DNA of 64,000 bases from Symbiodinium natans (Eukaryota > Sar > Dinophyceae > Suessiales > Symbiodiniaceae): contig CAJNDS010002788.1 of NCBI GenBank assembly GCA_905221605.1, positions 179,501-243,500 of the forward strand, given 5' to 3'. This document shows positions 32,972 through 43,216 of this stretch, in pieces (position 1 is the stretch's first letter; every line of letters starts with the position of its first letter). Position numbers and translations under genes: made by a program. Below the pieces are notes generated by a model, which saw only the letters and a program-made list of their open reading frames with translations, was not told the DNA's origin and searched no databases.

Positions 32972-33042
32972 AGAAGAAGAAGAAGAAGAAGAAGAAGAAG
33001 AAGAAGAAGAAGAAGAAGAAGAAGAAGAAGAAGAAGAAGAAA
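32972..33042. repeat. (AAG)n microsatellite
   Basis: About 23 AAG/GAA units; the E-, R- and K-runs predicted through it are artefacts of the repeat. Confidence 0.9.
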
Positions 33043-33707
33043 AACACGAGAGAGCAGGAAAGGCCAAGCCTATGAGAAGACCGGGATGAGGTGTCGGGTA
33101 ACATTGGGTTCTGGGGATTATCACAAAAGGGTTTCCCGGGTGGACTCAGCAGGCGGGGAGTTTTACACCAACGGACCTTGTAACGCACGCCTGCTGGCGG
33201 CCCCTCCAAACGGGGAGGGGCCAAGTGCGCCGAAAGAAAGAAAGAGGAAAGGATAGAGAGAAGCTCTCAATGGGTTAAATCCATTTAACAGTTTAGGCTT
33301 AGCAGCAACCATGGTCCTCCTTCAAGTGGGCCGTTTCCTTCTCGAGTGCCCCCCTCTCCTACCAAAGCGCCCGATGGGCCATGACCTGCCACTCCCGCCC
33401 CCCCCCCCCCCCATTCCCAAAAACTTGAACCCGAAACCGGAAACCCTAAACCCAAGAAATGCAAGAGATGAATTCTTCTTCTGGCCGCAAATTCAGGCAG
33501 AGAGGAGACGTTGGAGCAGGACGCGGCTACGAACCCCTGAGACGGCATAGCAGGGCCTTTGGTGGCCTGTAGCTCAGGGTTTTGAGAGGTTAGGGCAGTA
33601 GAAGATGATGATTATTGTTACTGTTATGGATTTTGGCATTACTGTGAGTACTTTGCCTATGACTGGTATTGTTAAGCTTCTTCCCTCAGCCACCTGAGCC
33701 TTAGCAG

Positions 33708-33817
33708 CCCGAATGCGCCGAGACCTGCGAGGAGCTGCGGGCGGCACGGGAGCAACTCTCCGACGCGGAAAGGCGCATCTCCGAGGCACCACAGCTCGCC
33801 CTGGGCCTCGAAATGAG
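33708..33817 (+). CDS. Coiled-coil exon
   Basis: After ttagcag the frame reads CEELRAAREQLSDAERRIS and continues to LGLEM, ending in AG before gtttgg. Heptad-like spacing of Leu/Ala and high charge indicate a coiled coil. The following intron is built of telomere-like repeats. Confidence 0.55.
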
Positions 33818-33880
33818 GTTTGGGGTTTGGGGTTTAGGGTTTAGGGTTCAGGGTTTAGGGTTTAGGGTTTGGGGCTTTGC
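33818..33880. repeat. Telomere-like (TTTAGGG)n intron tract
   Basis: Starts at the splice donor with GTTTGGG-type units, then TTTAGGG units with a TTCAGGG variant, ending about 20 bases before the next acceptor. Confidence 0.8.
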
Positions 33881-33900
33881 TGAAATGCCTTCTGCCCCAG

Positions 33901-33996
33901 CCCAAGATCAAGCCGATGGCACAGGTAGAGGTTGCCAAGGAGGATCTTGCCAGCCAGCTTCGCGAATCCGAGAAGGAGGTTACCGTGCTGATGTAG
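33901..33996 (+). CDS. Coiled-coil exon, possibly terminal
   Basis: After ccccag it reads VAKEDLASQLRESEKEVTVL and ends at a TAG at 33994-33996. The phase from the exon at 33817 does not fit exactly, so either a boundary is shifted or the two exons do not join. Confidence 0.4.
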   Translation, partial: PKIKPMAQVEVAKEDLASQLRESEKEVTVLM

Positions 33997-34929
33997 CATG
34001 AAACCGTGTTGGACTCAAGTCCGGACTTTGCCTTCCAAATCGGATACTCGATACTCCTCGATCCTCGTTGACAGTGAGCCAGCACAGGTATTGAGTCATG
34101 GGTTATGAATGGTTCCGTGACAAGCTGTTGGGTGTCGCAGCATGCAACTTGCTTGGCCGCTCTGGACATCTGGGAGGGGTCTGTCATGACAGGACATGAG
34201 TATCATGAGCAGTTCACATGGACACAAATGCAGTGCAGCCAGAAGAGAGCCATCACTCACCCAAAACTCCGACCCCAGCTTCCGCCCGAAACTGCTACCT
34301 TCCCCTTATCCCTCCCCTTCAAGAGCCTTGTCTGAACCTTAAGAAGCCTCAACCCCCTGAAAACCCCTTTGGGCCGCATGCCCCGGCCGCCGACGATGCC
34401 GGCGGGGCCACGAGTGCGGGCGGCGTTGAAGCCGTCCGAGGCCGAGGCGGCAAAGCCGGCAAAGCCCCCTGCTGTAGTGGGTTTTGGGGGGCGTCGGGAC
34501 ATCAGCTGGGAGATTCATCGTCAGCGACTTTCATATCCAGGGTTTGAGGTGCCACGGTGAATAGTTTTCACGGTCCCTTGGGCCGGCTTCTGCAGTTGCA
34601 TGTCTGCTCATTGACCTGCCTGTATGTGCAAGTGAGTCAGGGGATAGCCAGGCGCTTGGCATGCCTGTCGCATCAAATTGTGAAGGCTCTCTACAAACCC
34701 TAAACGCACACGGCTTAGGGTTCAGGAGTTCACATGGAGATGGCAGGAACCTTGCCGGGCTGAGCGCCGTGCCGTGATCCGAACACGTCAGGAGGTTGAG
34801 GAGATGGTCTCGGGAGTTTCCTGTATATATATATATATATATTATGTACGCACAAGTTCTATATGTGAGTCTAGATGGTGTTCTGCAAGGCATCCGCCTG
34901 AAACCAGCTCTTTCCTTCAATAAAAGTTC

Positions 34930-35240
34930 GCAGATCATCAGTTTTGGCCGTGAGCCACACGACAGAGGAGGAGCCGCCCAGACCACGGAAGCGAAACGCC
35001 GAGGAGCTCCGGTGGGGGAGAGAACTGGCTTGCCCTTGAATTGTAGCTGTCTTCGCCATTTTAGCTGGCATCATGCAAGTGTGAACTGGCTATGCTTTCG
35101 GCGCATGCCTGCGTACTGGGTTGCTGGGACATGCCTGCATCCTTTGGCATCCCGATGCAGTTGCTGCCAGCTGCTGACAGTGATGATGACGTGGTGGTGG
35201 TGGAGGAAGGCTTTGCAGAGCACTGGACAATCATGAACAT
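34930..35240 (+). CDS. Two possible charged exons
   Basis: Near 34945-35025 a frame reads HTTEEEPPRPRKRNAEELRW; near 35160-35225 another reads LLPAADSDDDVVVVEEGF. Both are highly charged and GC-rich compared with the flanks, but no junction is proven. Confidence 0.25.
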
Positions 35241-35637
35241 GGCACGCGGATACAGCATGCAGTTGTGCCAAAGCGTTCTAATTTTCCGGCAATTATGTGG
35301 TACGTAGATGTAGTATCGCGACGACAATAGCTATACGTACGGTACTGTTTCTTTGGCTGGGCTGTTGCCCTTCCTAGTAGTTGCTCGCATGTTCCTAAGT
35401 AGCGTGCAACTCAGACATTCGGACACGCATGTGCTCCTGACCGTTCGGCATTTTAAGCCCTAGCCACTACATCACTACAAGCAGTCGGACACTGACGCGG
35501 CACCTGGTCCTCCGTCACGATCAAGAACGACCTGACAAGCTTGCCGTGGCTAGTTGTGCTAGTTTGCCACGGCGACAATGATGCTATTACGCCGCCAACC
35601 TACTCTGCTACTCCTATCCTGACGACTACACTACTAC

Positions 35638-35675
35638 TCCTGCTGCTGCCGCTGCTACTACTACTACTACTACTG

Positions 35676-35716
<41 letters not shown>

Positions 35717-35721
35717 GCTAG

Positions 35722-35769
<48 letters not shown>

Positions 35770-35800
35770 CACTACTACCACTACTACTACGACGACGACG
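35638..35800. repeat. (CTA)n trinucleotide microsatellite
   Basis: About 50 units of CTA/TAC with a few G and CAC interruptions; the poly-leucine frame through it is not evidence of coding. Confidence 0.9.
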
Positions 35801-36068
35801 ACTGCTTCGCGACGACGACTACTTCTGCACTTCCTCGGGGTGGCCTGGATTTGAGCTTGACGTGCGGTTGTTGCTGTTCCTGCAGGCTGTCAGTGTCGGT
35901 GCCTGCGGAGGCATGGGAGGTGCACATGCCAAGAGGATCAGGACTGGCGGGCTTTCAAGGGGTTCATGTTTTTAGGGTTGAAGTCTTTCTTTTGTTCGTG
36001 TGTGTGTGTGTGTTTTTTTTTTTTGAAGTTTCTGAGTTGGTTCATGTTTTTCTTTCTCGGTGTGGCAG

Positions 36069-36152
36069 GAGTGGCTGGACTCGAAGCGCGCGCGGCCCGT
36101 GAAGTACACGCCGCCCCACGCCAGGCCCTTCCTCCAGTTTCCTCCTGGATAA
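36069..36152 (+). CDS. Possible terminal exon, basic/proline-rich
   Basis: After gtggcag the frame reads EWLDSKRARPVKYTPPHARP and ends FLQFPPG at a TAA (36150-36152). It follows a T-rich tract with gtgtgt, typical of introns here. Function unknown. Confidence 0.3.
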   Translation, partial: EWLDSKRARPVKYTPPHARPFLQFPPG

Positions 36153-36418
36153 CCGATAATGGAGTAATGAGAATTCACTTTCAAATGCAGAGTATGCTAG
36201 GTATCGTTTAAGCTGTTGAAACATACTTGTCCTCTCATGGCAAGATCAGCCCTTGACTCTGTGAAGCATGTTGGCGGTGCCCATCTCTCTTGCAGCCTCA
36301 TGATCACTTGATTTGCCTTCAAGCGCGCCTCTTCGGCAAACACCACATGTGAGGCGCGCAGTGCTGCAGCCGTGCCCTGCAGAGCCAAGCGGCTCCACCT
36401 GCAGCTGCCTCCGGCGCC

Positions 36419-36484
36419 ATGGCCGATGCACCTGCCAGGCATCGCAGCATCTCCGAAGCCGTGGGGAAGGTCGTTTCAGAACAG
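36419..36484 (+). CDS. Candidate first coding exon (66 nt)
   Basis: The ATG lies in a strong context (ggcgccATGG). Twenty-two codons (MADAPARHRSISEAVGKVV..) end at CAG before gtgagg. The next coiled-coil exon is at 36887. A gene may start here. Confidence 0.45.
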
Positions 36485-36886
36485 GTGAGGGGGAGAGATT
36501 ATTGGATCTTTGAGAATTCTGGGATGTGCGTTGGAAATGGTTTTTGTGCAAGGCAACGTTTTTTTGATAGGCTGGAGTTCGAGGGTTCACGCATCTGTGT
36601 TCCGGGGGGCCTCTCCGAAGCCAAAGTGTTGAGGCAGATGACCGCTGGCTTCAGAAGAAGCGGCGATGCCTGGCTCCGTATGTTCCGCCTTTCCGGCCAC
36701 TGGGATCAGCACTTTGGATAGTGGCGAGGAGAGTCAGCACCACAGTTGAGCTCCTTGAACAGCCAGCGTGTTGCGTTGGGAGCTCATGCTGCGTTGCGAG
36801 GCACGCTGCGTAGTGAGCATTCAGCATTCCGCTGCCGCCGCGTCGTCGTAGCGTTTTAAGCTAGACTGCACAAAGATTCAAGGCAG

Positions 36887-36951
36887 GCTCGCGAGAGCGA
36901 GCTGGAGAAGAAGCGGCAGGAGATTGCGGCCAAAGCTGAGGCCGACTCCAG
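36887..36951 (+). CDS. Coiled-coil exon
   Basis: Reads ARESELEKKRQEIAAKAEAD with alternating charges and heptad-like Leu/Ile/Ala. It probably follows the exon at 36419. Confidence 0.5.
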
Positions 36952-37123
36952 GGTTTACACTTGGGCGAGGGAAACCCCCCTCTAACGCCATCAGTCCCAT
37001 AAAGCCTCTTTTTGCCCTACGCGTTGAGACCGCCTTACAAACATAGCACACGCCACGAAAGCCTCCATCCCTCCCCGCTCCACCCAAAGAAACCAAACAG
37101 CGGCTCTTCTTTCGCCTTTTCAG

Positions 37124-37205
37124 GAGGCCGAGCCTCCCCCAGCCGCGGCGCCGAACATCCGGACCCTGGCGAGGCGCTGGGCCCCACAGCTCGAGCTGCC
37201 CGGGT
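37124..37205 (+). CDS. Possible exon after the first coiled-coil exons
   Basis: After tttcag the frame reads EAEPPPAAAPNIRTLARRW then APQLELPG. No family recognised; composition is coding-like compared with the flanks. Confidence 0.35.
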
Positions 37206-37642
37206 GCATTTTTGAGTCTTCTTGAGGTTTAGGGTTTAAAGGAGATAGTACGGGGGTTATGTCGGAGGTTGAAGGATTCCTTGTAGAAAATTTGGTGAGT
37301 GTAGATGTGGGTGCCCTTGAGGGAAGACGGGAAAGTAAAACCCTTCTCAAATTCGGCAAAACTTCGGATAAAGTAATTTGGGGTACTTTGCGAAATACCC
37401 ATGTAGGTTCATAGTGTGAGGTTGAGGGTTGCTGGAGGAGGCTAGGATCCGGCAGCTCATCGGAGAACGGCAGGATGCAACTGCAAGGCGCGCATAGAAG
37501 AAGGAAGCCCATCGCGCTGATGCGCGCAGGAGGCCCGGAAATCCCCCCAAAGCTGCCTTCACGCGCGCAATGTGAAGAACGATTGTCACGAACCCCCTGA
37601 GCGAAATCTCGAAAATCTCGAAAGGAAAAAGAGCGATTTTTT

Positions 37643-37950
37643 AGCCCTTGATGTGGCAAGGAATCTCGGGCGCTTCCGCTTCAACCCTCTGCAGATCGAG
37701 GGCAGCATCTTGCTCAACGAGCCGGGCACCGAGGCCCGGCCCCACGCAGGACAAGACGCAGTTTTCAAAGGGGCCTCTTCTACGTGTTAATTTGAGAAAT
37801 AGAGGTCTTCAGTGTATGGTGTAGACACAGCAGATTTCATCATCGCGCATGCCTACATGAAATGGAATGGTAAAGCAACCTGGCGGAGCCTCCCTGCTGA
37901 GCTGAAGAGCCCTGAGGCCGAATGTACAGAGTCGGCCTTCCGGTGCCAAG
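37643..37950 (+). CDS. Two possible exons of unknown function
   Basis: Near 37643-37759, after ttttag, a frame reads ALDVARNLGRFRFNPLQIEG and then ILLNEPGTEARPHAG. Near 37880-37950 another reads TWRSLPAELKSPEAECTES. Both look like folded-protein sequence but are not recognised. Confidence 0.3.
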
Positions 37951-37953
37951 GGC

Positions 37954-38592
37954 TCAAGGCCCTGCCAGTGGTGCAGTCGGGCAGCTACCAGTTTGAGGCG
38001 CGCGCTTCTTTCCTCTTTGATGCAGGGCGTCCAGCTTGCTTGGATACTTTTTGCTTGGCAGTTTGGGTATCAGCAGGAGCTTGTGGGTGCGCTTCTTTGT
38101 GTGGCAGGTAGAGCTGCTCCGAAGCTGCGAGCTGGCTGTGGGCTGGAGTGGTGCCATGTCGCTGGCCACGGCGTGGGACCACCAGGACTCCCGGGATTCT
38201 GCAGTGCCATAGCCACGGACATGAGAAGGCAACGCTTTCAGTATTGGGTCTGCTCGCCGTTCAGTCATTGGTGTGGCGACGCGCAGAGACTTCGATGAAT
38301 GAGCCACGTCTGTCAAGTTTTGCAACAGCGTGAGCAGCGTGTCAGCTACAATCTTTCTGCCTTGACTGTCCACTGTCTGTCGTCTTTGCCTGTTCTTCCC
38401 TATACGCATCGCCTTGCCCCTGCCCGATTTGGCTGTTGACAAGAGTCCCGAGTGCTGACCTTCCAGTTGTACATCCCCGTGGCCTTCCGCCGTTGTTTCT
38501 TGATGCCGCTCCCTCGACGGATGGCTCTCGAAGCTGATGAATTCAGGTTGATTACGGGACTCTTCGATAGACTCGACATGCAGAATAGACAA
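37954..38592 (-). CDS. Hypothetical minus-strand frame
   Basis: An open frame of 212 codons with mixed composition (TLLTLLQNLTDVAHSSKSL in the centre). It is the only long minus-strand frame in this area not explained by a repeat or a + gene. No domain and no exon structure is seen, so chance is the likelier explanation. Confidence 0.12.
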   Translation of the reverse strand: MSILHVESIEESRNQPEFISFESHPSRERHQETTAEGHGDVQLEGQHSGLLSTAKSGRGKAMRIGKNRQRRQTVDSQGRKIVADTLLTLLQNLTDVAHSSKSLRVATPMTERRADPILKALPSHVRGYGTAESRESWWSHAVASDMAPLQPTASSQLRSSSTCHTKKRTHKLLLIPKLPSKKYPSKLDALHQRGKKRAPQTGSCPTAPLAGP

Positions 38593-38846
38593 GTCTAGAG
38601 TAGCTTAGTAGCTGCGTAGCTCCAAGATGGCTGCAGAAAGATGTCGGACTCGTCCTCGTGATGTTTGCATCAAATGCCAAATGTTCTTATCTGGGCAAGC
38701 ATGCTGAACAAACTCACCCTGTTGAATCGCCCCGCTGGATGCTGAGCGGCCCACACCGAAAGATTCCTCCCGCACTGTTGAGCGCTATTGAGCGCACACA
38801 TTTAATGAAGCCCGGTTATCGCCAATGAACCGAAGTCTGCCTGCAG

Positions 38847-38962
38847 GCTTTCGGCTACTCCTCCGATGCGCGAGCCATCCACAACAGCGAGGCATGGGGG
38901 GGATATGAAAAGAAGCTCCATATGCCACTCCTGGAGCCCGACGCTCCCAAGAAGCATAGGAG
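38847..38962 (+). CDS. Isolated, well-formed exon of unknown family
   Basis: After ctgcag the frame reads AFGYSSDARAIHNSEAWGGY, then EKKLHMPLLEPDAPKKHRR, ending AG before gtatgc. Acceptor, donor and amino-acid composition are all convincing, but the protein is not recognised and the neighbouring exons are not found. Confidence 0.5.
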
Positions 38963-39166
38963 GTATGCTTCTCCAAGGGCCGGGGCTCTATCTTGGCCTT
39001 GGCTTCGGGGTTTGTCAGCTTTCTTCGTTGTTCCTTTGCGCGGCCGTTCAAGCACTCTTGCGCGCATGGCCCGGCCAGGCCGAAGCATTTGGACTTCCTT
39101 TCGGACAGGTTCGGCGCTTATCCACTTGTTACGTTTATACGGGACACCACTGTTTGGCCTTTCTGT

Positions 39167-39304
39167 GCTCTGAGAGCATTGCTCTGAGAGCATTGCTCTG
39201 AGAGCATTGCTCTGAGAGCATTGCTCTGAGAGCATTGCTCTGAGAGCATTGCTCTGAGAGCATTGCTCTGAGAGCATTGCTCTGAGAGCATTGCTCTGAG
39301 CATC
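39167..39304. repeat. 14-bp tandem repeat with self-complementary unit
   Basis: Nine exact copies of GCTCTGAGAGCATT (39167-39292) and a partial tenth. GCTCT and AGAGC within each unit can pair, so each copy can form a small hairpin. Confidence 0.95.
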
Positions 39305-41742
39305 GCCTTGGGGGGCCTGTTTTGGGCAGGCAGGAGACGTCGTCGGTGCCACGGTGAGATGGGCCCGTCGCTCAGGGGGAGGAACGAGCTTGGACTAAAG
39401 AGTCAAGAGGGAGCGTGGAGCCTGCCCCGAGGACTCCCGGAAGGTGGCGATCTCCTTCGCGCTGAACGGACGGGACTTGGGTGCGGGGCCCAAAGGGGAC
39501 GTCGAAGGTGCTCTGTGACCTTCAGATCCGGCTTGGCACGTGGTCTCAGCTTCTGAAACCCTCTGAAACCCCCGAAGCTTGTGGAATTGTGGAACTTCCC
39601 AAATACGACCCAATGGCAGTTACAAGTGATAGCACCCCATCGCCTCCCAGGCGTGGCCTTTGAGTATGGCAGTGAGGCCCTGCATCCGAAAGAAACCCCA
39701 GGAAATCCTATTGCATTTGTTTTTTTCGCGCCGGGCTTCTCTTGGCCTAGTCGCAGACCTCGCGTCGCATCCAGGGCATGTTGGACAAGATTGCCTCCCG
39801 AGCTTGCATAAGGATTATATATAATTTGGAGGGTTGGAGGTACATGATGGTTCTTGTGATGGTTCTTGTCAAGGGAATGGTCCTGGCTCCCTTGTTTTGT
39901 GCGATGGCAAGTACTTCGAAGCCGGACACGTCGCGCCCCGACTCCCTCACAACAGATCTTAAAGGAGGGCGCGGTCGGTTTTTGGGTTTAGGCGATGTCG
40001 GGTTTTCCAGGGTGTATTGTAAAAAAGATTGAAAAAGCCAGCCGCCTAAACCCCAAACTCGAAGTCCATCCAACTCCCTTCTGCCACTTGGCTCAACAGC
40101 GGCAGTGTCATCGCACGCGGCGCTCTGGCACTGTCAGCCTTCCCTTGATTACAGGCATCGGGGGCATCGGGAGTGGGTGGGCGGAGTGGCAGGTTCGAAG
40201 TTCTGAGTCCCCCTTCGAGTCGGCGCAGGATATCCATTCTTCACGCTTTGCGCGCTGGCGTCGCTCCTCCCTCTTGGAGGCCGGTTTCTGGGCTCCTGGA
40301 GCTCATGTCAACGTCTGGAATCTTGGAGCATCTGCCAGGCGGGCCGGCTCAACTACCATCGGAAACACGGCCGGATTTCTGAACCTCTGAACTTCTGAGG
40401 CCGGAGAAGCGTCAGACATGTCAGATGAGTCAGATGATGTCAGAAGGTGGCAGATTTTCATCTGCAGGCTCGGGCTGTAAGAACGCCCGTTCCCATGGGG
40501 GCCGTGAAGGTGCCGAAGGTGCCGGGAGGGGGGGAGAAATTTGGGAAAAAGAACACGATTTTGAGTCTGAGCTGCACAAACATGCTCTTCGGTATTCTGA
40601 ACCCGCCGAATCCGCCCCAGCTTGCCAGGGAGGTCCGTGCATGTTGGTTTTTGCTTGCCTGGTCGTGGCAAGCCTCAACATCACGACCGCCGAAGCGTGC
40701 TCTGGCTTGCAACTTGGAATGTCCTTTGCGTGCTCACCGCTGTGCCTAGACAGACGGCTGCGCACCAGAGCCAGCTGACCCCGCCTCTTGTTCTCTCTCT
40801 CCGACTCTCTGTCTGCATCCCACAGTTGAGAGGTACGGCCTACCGGCTACCAACTTTGGGGGTCTTTCGAGCACCTCTGGCAGCCTCAATCGTTTTGTAT
40901 CGGTTTGTAGTTTCTAGTATAGCACGGCTCCACATAATTTCAGAGAGCGGAAGCACTGGCTTCAGCGGATGCTGGAGTCTGCCATGAGACTCCTGTGCAG
41001 GCAGTCTTTGCGTCAAAGGTTGAGATTGTCTCTTCGCCGGCTCCGCATTTAACAGCGGTGCTCGGATTCGGGATTGCTGATGAGCTGTTGCAAGCCGTAC
41101 TTTCCCGTCCTGTGGAGCTCTCTCTCCCTCTGCCTCTCCCTTCCTCCTTTGACTGCTCTCCCTGGCTTCCGCTCCTTCTTCTTCCCTCAGCTGGTTCGTT
41201 CTTTCTGCAGAGTTGACGTATCCGCGCGTTTCTTTCTGTCGTTCGTCTTCCTCTCTCCTTCTCTCAAGTCCCCCCGTTCTCAGGTCTCACCTTAGTGACA
41301 GCCTCGGTAGAACAGCATCCCAGGCTTCCTCTCCGGGCCCATCAGCGACTGTTGCTCACCCGCCTGCGCTTCTCCCACGAGCTGCCGGGCAGCATGGGGG
41401 AGATGATTCCAATGATGGGGGAGATGATGGCGAAATCGGATGGTTCTCGGAGTTTGGTTCGAGGAGCAAGTTGCATCTGTGGCTTTTGTTTTTTTTTGGG
41501 GGGTGGCCGAGTATCGGGCCCGAGCTAGAGTCGACTTTGAGTCGCACTCCCACTCCGACACTCCCAGAAGATTTAGATTATTAGATTGATTAGATTTCCG
41601 AGTTTTGATGCAGAGCGCAGAGCTCAGGTTTGCTGACTATTGCTGGAGTTGGCTTTCTAGCTGGCGGCGCGTTGACCATCAGACCCCTGCCTGCACCTGC
41701 GGCCTGTGACCTTGACTTCGAAGCTCATCGCTTGAAGAATCT
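39305..41742. other. Interval with no supported gene
   Basis: Short telomere-like motifs (gggtttagg, cctaaacccc) occur near 39983 and 40047. No exon could be argued. Confidence 0.3.
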
Positions 41743-43216
41743 TCAGGAGTCTCTTGTCCACGCAGCCACGCCCACAATGTTGGGAGGGGCTTCTGTAATT
41801 GATTCGAAGTGTCGGCCCCACGTCTCGACATCCCCTCTCTCCCAGATCCTATTCAACTCAAAGACATCCTGAGACTCTGCCTTCAGCCAAATGGGCATCA
41901 TGGGCAGCACAGCCTTGGGAAGTACTCGTCCCAAGAGCTCCGGTTCGCCCTGAGGTGATCCACTTGCTTCTGTACTCCTCACAGTGTCGGGCTGAGATGG
42001 GCTGAGGATGGCGTGTTTTGATGCAAAGGTCAGTGTAAAACTGTCGTAGTTGTGAGGCTTGGCCCAGGGCTTCGGTCTTCGCACGTGCACTGATGCACTC
42101 ACGCAGCGTGTGGCAATTTGGTCATCCCATGTGCTGCAGCGAAGTGCGCTTGTAGTCAGCAAGCCGTCCCCAGCACGATGTGTGCATTGAGGCCTTATGA
42201 CGAATGGCTGAGCTCAATGATGGGTATCTGAGTGGCTCGTTCGGTGCCAACAACTCAGAATCCTCAGATATGGCGCATGAAAACAAAAAGAAGAACGGCG
42301 CGGAATCCACGGAACCCGTGGAATCCATAGCCCGGTGGCCCTCGCTTGGCGGGAGGTCTGAATCACTGAACCTCGCTTAGGTGCACATGGGATTTGTAAA
42401 TCGAAGCCTAAGCCTTTTGCTAATGTGCGGAAGGGAGGATCATTGAAGCTTTTGCGATCAGCGAGGCTCCCGCGAGCGACACATACCCACCTAGCAGGAC
42501 CTACATAGCTGAGGGGGGTGGCTGTTGTGCCAAACGCACACGCATGCACGTTGCATCGGAAACCCCACCCCAAAAAAGAAAGCCACAGCGCCAAATCCGC
42601 CCTCTTTGCAGAGAGCTTGAGTTTAGATTCGCACGGCGCCGGAACTTAGCTTCGCTTCCACAGGGCTGTCTTTGGACAAAATTCAAGGCATGCCCTTTCG
42701 AATGCTCACCTCCCCCAGTATGGTTGTATTCAGGCCGATGATACTGCGCACTACCTCCGTTCTGGGGGATGACCGATGTGTCACGTGTGAGCTCGGGGCG
42801 AACCATCTCGGTAGGTCTTAGATTTCTATGATTCGTTTTGTGCCTCTTGAAGTGGACTCCAAACAAGCAACGTCTAAGGCTCCGTTCATGGCATGACATC
42901 GCTGTTCCACCCTTGCGGGATCCACTGGAGGCAGTAGCTCAGGAGCCATGACCACCGCCATCAGAAGACTTGTCTAACCGAAGTCTGATCAAGTGCGCAA
43001 ATCTCCAGACCTCGGCATCTAGATTCATCTAGTCTCGCATCCGGAAAGGGATGATCGACTTCTAAACGAGGCGTAGTTTGCTTGCACCCCTGCCCCTCCC
43101 TGACTCGCAGCTACACCATCAGCTCCACTCCTTGAAGCTTTGCGTTCCATCTGTGCAATGCAGTCCGATGCACTGCTTAAGTTGAGCTTTCTTATAGCCC
43201 CCCCTTTTTTCTGCAA
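41743..43216 (-). other. Minus-strand series of open frames, possible decayed element
   Basis: Four minus-strand frames of 63-139 codons lie end to end (43216 to 41743) in a region with no + strand exon signals. No reverse transcriptase, gag or transposase motif could be recognised. It may be a broken element or chance. Confidence 0.15.

Larger units (their letters stand above)
29282..33707. other. Intergenic region with simple repeats
   Basis: No gene is supported. It holds a run of 20 G at 30256-30275, a (TTG)n tract at about 30663-30690 followed by T and GT runs, an (ACA)n tract at 30899-30927 and an (AAG)n tract at 32972-33042. A frame at 31482-31691 ends SGVSSGYDSLQLRPATASL and could contain an exon, without further support. 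Confidence 0.4.

Noticed and set aside
32810-33256. Frames with long Arg, Glu or Phe runs
   Set aside because: Explained by the (AAG)n tract.
39118-39303. Minus-strand repetitive peptide frame
   Set aside because: Created by the 14-bp tandem repeat.
39167-39304. CRISPR-like array
   Set aside because: The units are contiguous with no unique spacers, and the context is eukaryotic.
41743-43216. Retrotransposon on the minus strand
   Set aside because: No reverse transcriptase, integrase or gag motif could be recognised, so it is listed only as a possible decayed element.
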